Shown in pieces: positions 57,501-64,000 of a stretch of DNA of 64,000 nucleotides. Made by a program: the position numbers and the translations under genes. This stretch comes from Panopea generosa (taxonomy: Eukaryota > Mollusca > Bivalvia > Adapedonta > Hiatellidae). A model generated the notes under the pieces. It saw only the letters and a list, made by a program, of their open reading frames with translations, was not told where the DNA came from and did not search any database. Every line of letters starts with the position of its first letter. Positions within the stretch are counted from its first letter, which is position 1. Where the stretch lies: assembly GCA_029582155.1 (NCBI GenBank), contig CM055908.1, forward strand, positions 19,135,406 through 19,199,405, given 5' to 3'.

Positions 57501-60500
57501 TTTACAACATCATGAAATATCACTTTAAACAATGTTAAAAGACAATCTGCAAACTCATTAACTCAATAAATTATTTTTAACAACATTTTAATCTTGGATA
57601 AGAATTGCCAAACATACATATTAACCATAAAATGTGATCTTGACATACGAATTACTGACCTAGGTCTCGTTCATCACACATCATGTTGATCATTAATTTT
57701 GTGTCAGGTAAATTAATTCCTCATAATCACTCAGTGAGCTACAAAGCTACAGATCAGACACAAATACCTCTTTCTTAAAGTCTGTTCATATTGTTGACCT
57801 CTTAGTTGACCCTGACCCTTGAACTACCAACCTGTGCTGCATTTCACAAACTACTTTTTGATAAATACTGCCTTCAAGAGGCCTCGTCTATACTGTCGAT
57901 ATTTTTTCGATCTTAGCAGTTTAAACTGCACATTTATACGATATATTATGGATATTCTGTTCAAGAACTTATAATTATATTTTGTCTCTGTAGTGTAAAA
58001 TTCTTTAATTTTGTTGACCAAATACTAAATTGCGGCCCAGGATAAAGACACACATTGGTCAGTATCAGGTTATGCTAAAACATTTATGAATAATACAGAA
58101 TATGCCAACCAGTCTATGAGCAAATTTCTCATAAATAAGATAAACCACAAGGACGGAATCAACTATAATCTTCGAACATGACTTTCATGTTTGTGATTCA
58201 ATAAATCTTCCACCATTTACTGAACAGACAGTTATCTATAGGTGATGCATCTTAGTCAACTTGACAATTCTTTATTATAAGCTCAAATAATAAATTTTTT
58301 ATCAATGTTGAAAATGATTGTATCTCTAGAAAATATATAATTTTCTGAATAATTCAAGCCAACTTTGGGTATATTTATATGAAAATTAAAAATAGTATGA
58401 ATAATTGTTGGTTTACGTTTTTATCCCATTTTTTTGTGTGAAACACACCCCCGGGTCTTGCGCACAATGTATGGTCATGTCAGTGAGGTTATTTGTGCCT
58501 TTTATGCTAAGATGTTCTGCCAGGTCAGTTGTATATATTTGTATACATAAAAAATAACTGAATACTTACTTCTGTGCCTTTCCCTGTCTCGTGATTTCTC
58601 TCTGGAACGAGACCTCTTTCTGTCTGAAAAAAGAACGCAAATCTTTAAGTATGCAGTGGTCAGAAATAAGGAAACTGGTACCCATCTTTTTAACCAACAT
58701 TAGTACATGTTGTCTTTTGTTTTTTCCAGTCATCTATCTGCCATTTAGTCAAACCCCTGCTGGAGACCTAGACTGATTAGCCTCACTGACAAGAAGGTTA
58801 ATATAAAAGCAGTCGATAGGTTAAAAGGATGACTGTACAGGGTTTGTTTTCAAAAGATTAAAAATAGAGCAGGTTTCTAAGGGGAGACATGTCCAACTTG
58901 ACAACCAGCCGATCTGAACTCTGGCAGTGGCTGTGCCACTACAGTCATGTTTAACCCACCAAGCAGCTTGTCTCCATACAGCCTCTAATTGGTAAATGAG
59001 TGTCGATATGGGGAGACCAGACACAGGAGCAGTATTCGAGTTTGGGCCTGACTAGAGTGTTATATGCAGTAGCTTTTAGTGCTTGTGAATGAAGTTTTAT
59101 GTTTCTTCTCAGGAACCCTAAAGTTTGATTTGCCTTTTTTGTGATATTGTCGATGTGTGTGTTCCAATATAGGTCTCGTGAGATTGTGATGCCGAGATAT
59201 ATTGCAGATGCGACTAATTCTAATTTAGTGTTTTGGAGAATGTAGGAGTTGTTGATAATTTTTTTACTTTTTGTTACATGAATGACCTGGCATTTGGATG
59301 GGTTGAAGTGCATGTCCCACTTTGTTTCCCACTCCTCCAGCTGCTCTAAATCATGCTGGAGAATGGCTGCTTGGGTATCAGATTTGAGAGGTAGGTAAAT
59401 TGCAGTGTCATCTGCAAAAAGACGAGTTTTACAGGTGACATGCTCTGGAAGATCGTTTTTATAAATGAGAAAGAGGAGAGGGCAGTGAACAGACCCTTGT
59501 GGAACTCCAGAGGAAACAGGGATTCTGTTTGACCATCCACCGGCATAAGGAGTTGGGTTTGACATGATCGCTTCTCTCTGAAACCATGCTGGAGTTCATA
59601 GAAGAGGTATGAGGCTGTGAAGTGTTTAGTGATAATAGAAGATACAATGTGCTCCAGTGTCTTGCACAGAATACATGTTAAAGAGATGGGACGATAGTTT
59701 GCTGGATCCCACTATGAGCCCTTTTTATAGATAGTTGCAACATTAGCCATTTTCCAGGGTTCTGGTACAGTACCAGTACTGAGTGACTTACTGAAGATAA
59801 TTTGTAGGATAGGGGATATTTCTTTACTGGTATTCTTAAGAATGATGGGGTTGATGATATCGAGACCAGCTGCTTTGTGAGGGTTTAGATTTGAGAGTAG
59901 TTTGTCTATGCCATTTATTGATATATATATTTTTGGCATTTGTCTACGAGTGCTGAAAGTTGGTTTAGCATCTTTCATTGAGTCTGCTTTGTCTTCAAGT
60001 TTAAAGTTACAGAGTGATTTAAGTGATAATGGAGATTTTGTGGTGAAAACTGATTGGAATTGTTCATTTAATACATTTACCTTGTCTATGTCTTCCTGAT
60101 AGAGTTTGTTTTGGTTTTTTAGTGAGTCTATGCCATATGAATCTTGTTTCGAGTGTTTTATGAGTGTATTTTTTTTTGTTTTTTGGTCTTGAGGATTGTT
60201 GGTCTGATTTTATATTGACGTTAAGGGTGTCCTCAAGATATTCTTGATATACTATTTTTGTATTTTTGCAGCATGTGTTTCAAATCTAGGTAATGTTTTC
60301 TGTATTTACTGCTACCTGTGTGCATGTGCTTTTTAAATGCTTTGTTGTGTTTTCTGTATAGACGTTTGAGGTCAACTTTTATCCATGGAAGTTTACTACT
60401 TTTTGTTGATGCCATTTTTGTTGGTATGTAGGTTTCAACACCAGTGATTATGTTTTCATGAAAAAGTTTCCAAATTTGGTCAAAAGAGCAGTGATCATAT

Positions 60501-60853
60501 GACCCTCTACTCTAAATACCAACACAGAAGAATAAAACTCCAACCTGCTTTGTGTTTAAAAAAACTTCATTGCTTTGAAATATAATTTTAATTGAATAAA
60601 AACCAAATAACACCGTTAAACAATATTTTTGACTGTATTTTTACTTGTTAAGCCCTGTTCAGTGCGTGGGGGCCAGAGATGCGATAGACTAAACATATCC
60701 CCACCCACTCATTTTCACAGGAGACTAACAATTCTTCGGAATTTCCAATGCTTCAACTGTACCTACAAACTATGACTATACATTAACATAAATAACGTAC
60801 ATGAAGCAATATTGTTTACCTCTTTTTGGTGATCTGCTGCGACTTCTAGGCAT
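51526..60853 (-). CDS. SNRNP27: U4/U6.U5 small nuclear ribonucleoprotein 27 kDa protein
   Basis: Seven exons (60853-60820, 58623-58570, 57371-57272, 55812-55691, 54602-54523, 52874-52813, 51580-51526) with consistent phases give 168 residues; the vertebrate protein is about 155. The N-terminal half is an RS domain starting [12 protein letters not shown] Gly-rich patch follows (about residues 67-80), then [11 protein letters not shown]. The conserved C-terminal block from residue 104 includes [20 protein letters not shown] and [19 protein letters not shown], which is diagnostic. The family is a component of the U4/U6.U5 tri-snRNP and acts in the nucleus in spliceosome activation. The gene looks intact, and introns hold only repeats. 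Confidence 0.96.
52345..52505 (-). mobile_element. Decayed tRNA-headed SINE in SNRNP27 intron 6
   Basis: It aligns on the minus strand with the SINE at 14355-14590 (ATGTTATATATGGGATTTTT, CAGTTTTTTATTTGATGGAA, GAAGACCTC-like block). The tRNA-like head is barely recognisable. Confidence 0.5.
52813..52874 (-). CDS. SNRNP27: SNRNP27 exon 6
   Basis: This 62-nt exon (GTTTCAG|GATAAA to TATAG|GTGAGT, phase 0 to 2) encodes [20 protein letters not shown], matching the VxGNxxYAxNxxxKRxYRQ stretch of the family. Confidence 0.95.
53690..53845 (-). mobile_element. tRNA-Ala-like SINE in SNRNP27 intron 5
   Basis: Minus strand: CTAGTGGTAGGGCGTCCGCT (A box), TCGCATG anticodon-loop region, then GTGGGTTCGATCCCCGAC (perfect B box). 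It resembles tRNA-Ala (GCGCCCGCTTAGCATGCGG). The 5' and 3' ends do not pair as an acceptor stem, so I call a SINE rather than a tRNA gene. Confidence 0.7.
54015..54320 (+). mobile_element. tRNA-headed SINE in SNRNP27 intron 5
   Basis: TGTTAGCTGAGTCAGTAGAG (A box) and GGGTTGCAAGTTAGTATC (weak B box) are followed by CATCTCATTGGCATTTGTCT and ATTTATCAGTTACTTTTAGA, matching the core of the other SINEs here. The end has decayed. Confidence 0.65.
54523..54602 (-). CDS. SNRNP27: SNRNP27 exon 5
   Basis: This 80-nt exon (TTTGCAG|AGGAAG to ACCAAG|GTACGT, phase 1 to 0) encodes [20 protein letters not shown] followed by KGFDTTK, the family's conserved acidic/MGF motif. Confidence 0.95.
54919..55098. mobile_element. 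Palindromic MITE, copy 3, in SNRNP27 intron 4
   Basis: It starts ACAGCCAAACCTGTGTAAGC and ends ATGACAGGTTTGACTGT, with the same interior as the tandem copies at 28158-28520. It shows the family is dispersed across both genes. Confidence 0.8.
55420..55520 (+). mobile_element. tRNA-like SINE head in SNRNP27 intron 4
   Basis: GGTAGTGTAGTGGATAGTGT (A box) and TTGCGGGTTTATTCCCC (B box) are spaced as in a tRNA-derived promoter; the anticodon arm does not fold well. Confidence 0.55.
55691..55812 (-). CDS. SNRNP27: SNRNP27 exon 4
   Basis: This 122-nt exon (ATTCCAG|GGGCAG to TATCAG|GTATAT, phase 2 to 1) encodes [17 protein letters not shown] and [19 protein letters not shown]. The Gly-rich piece is not part of the human protein as I remember it, so it may be lineage-specific. 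Confidence 0.88.
55915..56960 (+). other. SNRNP27 intron 3 with two tRNA-like SINE fragments
   Basis: Candidate heads are TTGGTCAAGTGGTAGAACTT near 55925 and ATAGTCAAGTGGTCCAAGGT near 56672, each followed by a weak TTC-containing B box (CTGGGTTCATGCC at the second). The stretch between shows nothing coding. Confidence 0.4.
57272..57371 (-). CDS. SNRNP27: SNRNP27 exon 3
   Basis: This 100-nt exon (CATTCAG|GACGTA to GATAG|GTATGT, phase 1 to 2) encodes RS/RD repeats such as [19 protein letters not shown] and [12 protein letters not shown]. Confidence 0.92.
57895..58170. repeat. Dispersed repeat copy B, in SNRNP27 intron 2
   Basis: It is the direct-orientation partner of 15790-16100: ATATTTTTTCGATCTTAGCA, ATATATTATGGATATTCTGT, TTATGCTAAAACATTTATGA and TCTCATAAATAAGATAAACC are shared. 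Confidence 0.75.
58570..58623 (-). CDS. SNRNP27: SNRNP27 exon 2
   Basis: This 54-nt exon between TTTTTCAG|ACAGAA and CACAGAA|GTAAGT, phase 1 in and out, encodes [16 protein letters not shown], continuing the RS domain. Confidence 0.9.
58830..60520 (-). mobile_element. CR1/Jockey-like LINE fragment in SNRNP27 intron 1
   Basis: Order on the minus strand: [20 protein letters not shown] (pre-RT linker), [17 protein letters not shown] and [20 protein letters not shown] (RT start), a [23 protein letters not shown], an internal deletion, then [22 protein letters not shown] (catalytic FADD), [20 protein letters not shown] and [14 protein letters not shown]. The end ([15 protein letters not shown]) is frameshifted and stops near 58830. 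No endonuclease is seen, so it is 5' truncated and inactive. It is in sense orientation with the gene. Confidence 0.9.
60820..60853 (-). CDS. SNRNP27: SNRNP27 exon 1
   Basis: The exon starts at ATG (context ACAATGC) and encodes [11 protein letters not shown], ending at donor AAAGAG|GTAAAC, phase 1. It is too short for ordinary ORF finding. Confidence 0.92.
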
Positions 60854-60902
60854 TGTAATGTTGTAAAAACAATGCAAAAATATAACAAGCCTTTCACGAC
60901 TG

Positions 60903-60912
60903 CACTTCCGGT
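60903..60912 (-). promoter_or_regulatory. ETS/GABP-type site in SNRNP27 promoter
   Basis: The minus strand reads ACCGGAAGTG about 50 bp upstream of the SNRNP27 ATG, with a second, weaker ACCGGAA about 40 bp further up. CCGGAAGT sites close to the start are common in TATA-less housekeeping promoters. Transcription start is inferred, not seen. Confidence 0.5.
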
Positions 60913-61209
60913 TTGACAAAAAACGCTTCAAAAGATTCCGGTAAAAGACGGAATCCTCAGGACTAATAAATCGTTGTTTTCGTTACCATCTATCTATTTG
61001 CCAAAGCGCCTCCACATACATTACCGGGTAGCTGCGCGTCGTGTCTTAAATTAGTTGCAAAAAGATGAGTAAAGCATGGTAAGAAAAAGGTAATAATAGT
61101 ATAAAAGGTGTAACTTAAAATAGCTCGACAAGATAAAAGAAGGTTATGCTCATTGTTTGGTATGCTGGAGCTGGCCAACTGCAAGCTTGAATGATTCCAA
61201 GTACTTCTT

Positions 61210-62350
61210 ATATATGGTGTACAACACTACACATGTACTAGTTATATATGGTGTATAACAGTACCAATTTGTAGTTATATCTGGTGTACAACACTACAAA
61301 CTTACTGGTTATATAAGGTGTAAAACACTACACATGTACTGGTTATATATGGTGTATAACACTACCAAATTACTGGTTATATATGATGTATAACACTACA
61401 TATGTACTGGTTAAAAATGGTATACAACACTGCCCATTTACTAGTTATATATGGTGTATAACACTTTGGTGTATAGCACTAACATGTACTGGTTATATAC
61501 AGTGTATAGCACTACACATTTACTGGTTATATATGGTGTAAAACACTACACATGTACTGGTTATATATTGTGCATAACACTACACATGTACTGGTTATAT
61601 ATGGCATATAACACTTACATTTACTGTAGTAATATATGGTGCATATCATTACACATATACTGGTTATATAAAGTGTATAACACTAACATTTACTGGTTAT
61701 ATATGGTGCACAACAAAGCACATTTACTGGTTATATATGGTGCATAACACTACACATGTACTGGTAATATATGATGCTTACCACTACACATGTACTGGTT
61801 ATATATGGTGCATAACACTACACATTTACTAGTTATATGTGGTGTTTAACACTACACAGTTACTGGTTATATATGGTTTATATCACTACACATTTATTGT
61901 GGTTATATATGGTGCATAACACTATACATGCACTGGTTATATATAGTGTATAACACTACACATTTACTGGTTATATATGGTACATAACACTACACATTTA
62001 CTGGCTATATATGGTATATAACACTACACATGTACTTGTTATATATGGTGCATAACACTAAAATTTACTGGTTATATATGGTGCATAACACTATACATGT
62101 ACTGGTTATATAAAGTGTATAACACTACACATGTACTGGTTATATATGGTGCATGACACTACACATTTACTGGTTATATATGGTGCATAACACTATATAT
62201 GTACTGGTTATATGTGATGCATAACACTACACATTTACTGGTTATATATGGTGCATAACACTACATATTTACTGGAGATATATATATGGTGCATAACACT
62301 ACAAATGTACTGGTTATATATGGTGCATAATACTACACTTGTACTGGTTA
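61210..62350. repeat. 34-bp minisatellite, about 33 copies, upstream of SNRNP27
   Basis: The unit is ACTGGTTATATATGGTGCAT followed by AACACTACACATTT, with a GTGTATAACAC variant commoner on the left and GTGCATAACAC on the right. It starts about 350 bp upstream of the SNRNP27 start codon. The 98-residue open frame across it is a repeat translation. Confidence 0.97.
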
Positions 62351-62399
62351 TTGGTTTAATTAAATAGAGAAGTTATCAGTTATTTTCAGAGAGAAATTA

Positions 62400-62500
62400 A
62401 TGTGTGCAGGAGTAATTATTTACATACCAGAATCCAAGGAAATAGTGGTTAGGTTAACTGATCCTCTTTAGTCCCCGATGTTTCCTTACTATCAATTCCG
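62400..62500 (+). mobile_element. SINE 3' fragment
   Basis: ACCAGAATCCAAGGAAATAG, TGGTTAGGTTAACTGATCCT and TTTAGTCCCCGATG match the 3' body of the SINE at 47755-48045. Confidence 0.6.
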
Positions 62501-64000
62501 TATGTTCGCATTTTTATTTTTTTTAAGTTCCAATTATATATCCCCAAAGACTTATCTGAACTTAACTTATATATAACAATGGCGGCGAAAACCCTGTTAT
62601 AATCAATCACGATTTTTCTATTAGTAGAACTAGTCATAATAGTTTTTTTGTGATTTAATGTGTTTTTTTCATATGTTTGTCTATGCTATTTTTCCACCCC
62701 ACCCAAATAACTGCATGGCTAACAATAATTATCTATAACTGATCATATTATAAGACACAAAGTACAGGACAAAGTTATATCTTATTCAACTTCGCATTAC
62801 TTTTTTAAGATGTTTAGTTGCCATTTTCGGAACGGGTTGAAATTAAGTTGGTATGATTTGTGGCCCAGCCCTTTTGTATACACGTTTATTCTTTCCATGT
62901 TATCAATTGTGCAATGTGTGTATATGTTGAATTAATGTATAAAGTTGTTTTTACTGTATGCAATGAAATATGGTAAAACTAAATAAGCAATTTTAGGGAA
63001 TTGATGTCCCCCGCTTTGCATTTAAAACAAAGAGGTATATTGAACTTTCTCTGTAAAGTAGGTCACAGTGGCCCATTTTTCACAAAACGCCAGCAAAGTA
63101 TCATTCATCCAAATTTTCAACTTTGTAATTGTAGCGGTTGCAGAGGAGATAGCTACAAGACTGCTGATGAAAATTTACTCCATTTTGATTTCCAGTAATT
63201 CTCTAACGGTAGGGATAAGACAAAAACGACAACACTCCATTTTAACGATTTTTTACAAGGAATTAAAAACTGACAACAGAATGAAACATTGATAGAAATT
63301 GAGGTAAGATTGTGTACATTAATACAAGCACGCTTTTTTTAGAAAAATTAGTGCTGACCAACTTCACAATTAAAGTTTCGCCATTATAACATTGTATTAA
63401 AATTTAAAATGATTTGATTCTGGCATTCATAAGCTATTGCACGGAAACCAAAAAAAATTATGATGTTTCACAAATTAAAAGGGCACAACTCCACAACGAC
63501 AAAAGTCACAACCCCTAAAATCGCCCTTAGCCTGTGTTTTGTTATAATAAACATTGTATTAACATTTCAAAAGATTTGATTTTTCATAAATTAAAGGGGG
63601 ACAACTCTACAACAGACAAAATTCACTACACCTTAAATCTCCCTTAGCCTGTGTTTTTTTATTTTTGCGTCTCACGAGAGTTAAGGACACCAGATCAGAT
63701 ATCCATATAATAAAATAGCTGTCCATCCACGCCTTACCATATCAGGCTACTCCTTTCCCAGCATAAAAGACAAGTAGTGCGTCACATTGCACGTCTCTAC
63801 GGAGCCTTTTGACATTTTTTTTTATTTTTGCGTCTCCCGAGACAGTCTTTTGAATTGCACAATGTTGATAAAATGTCAATCTGATCATATTTCAACTTAA
63901 AACTCGTATGCGTTTTGGCAAGTCCATAATCGACATAAGTTCGAAAATCCGCCATCATTACACGAAGTGCGGGCAATAAGAAAACGTAACAGGCTCTTTG
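62500..64000. other. Right end of window, no gene seen
   Basis: A ~120-bp duplication lies at about 63475-63660 (GGGCACAACTCCACAACGAC / GGGGACAACTCTACAACAGA, each ending CCCTTAGCCTGTGTTTT), and TTATTTTTGCGTCTC(A/C)CGAGA occurs twice (63659, 63819). The open frames near 63000-63290 are short and unsupported. Confidence 0.5.

Noticed and set aside
62449-62637. 62-residue open frame on the minus strand
   Set aside because: It overlaps a SINE fragment and has no similarity I recognise.
1-64000. CRISPR array or prokaryotic defence system
   Set aside because: The arrays are contiguous tandem repeats without spacers, and all genes are intron-containing animal genes.

Overview
The window is nuclear DNA of an animal, most likely a bivalve mollusc. 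The evidence is short GT-AG exons in long AT-rich introns, many tRNA-headed SINEs, relics of several transposon classes, and a dispersed repeat opening with CAAGAGGCCCA..GGGCC, which I associate with bivalve genomes (from memory, not checked). Nothing looks bacterial or viral.

Two protein-coding genes are supported, both on the minus strand. The first (42129 down to 5378) is a large multi-macrodomain gene of the PARP14/PARP9 type. I traced 12 phase-consistent exons, plus two optional micro-exons, encoding about 1714 residues. In order these are two long tandem KH/RRM-like repeats, a low-complexity Asn/Ser tract, a KH-like segment, three macro or macro-like domains with eroded ligand residues, another KH-like segment, and a final macro domain that keeps the NAAN and GIFG motifs. 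No WWE or ADP-ribosyltransferase domain is seen before the in-frame stop. The second (60853 down to 51526) is a complete seven-exon orthologue of SNRNP27, the 27 kDa protein of the U4/U6.U5 tri-snRNP. It has an ETS-type promoter site next to its start codon.

Layout: 1-5380 is tandem repeat, mainly a 43-bp minisatellite of about 85 copies that reaches the 3' end of the macro gene. 5.4-42.1 kb is the macro gene. Its introns hold a palindromic Tc1/mariner dimer (10.7-11.3 kb), an internally deleted LINE (12.3-12.9 kb), a PIF/Harbinger transposase relic (22.7-23.9 kb), MITEs, SINEs and two back-to-back minisatellites filling intron 2 (35.4-38.5 kb). 42.1-51.5 kb is intergenic: a LINE relic interrupted by another repeat (44.4-47.5 kb), SINEs, and two copies of a TTAA-flanked MITE, one nested inside a SINE. 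51.5-60.9 kb is SNRNP27, with a CR1/Jockey-like LINE in intron 1. 60.9-64 kb has a 34-bp minisatellite and then unremarkable sequence.

The two genes have no obvious functional link. SNRNP27 is housekeeping splicing machinery; the macro gene belongs to a family tied to ADP-ribose signalling and, in vertebrates, innate immunity. Most other open frames lie in repeats or look like chance. Gene models come from reading splice sites and phases by eye, without transcript data.
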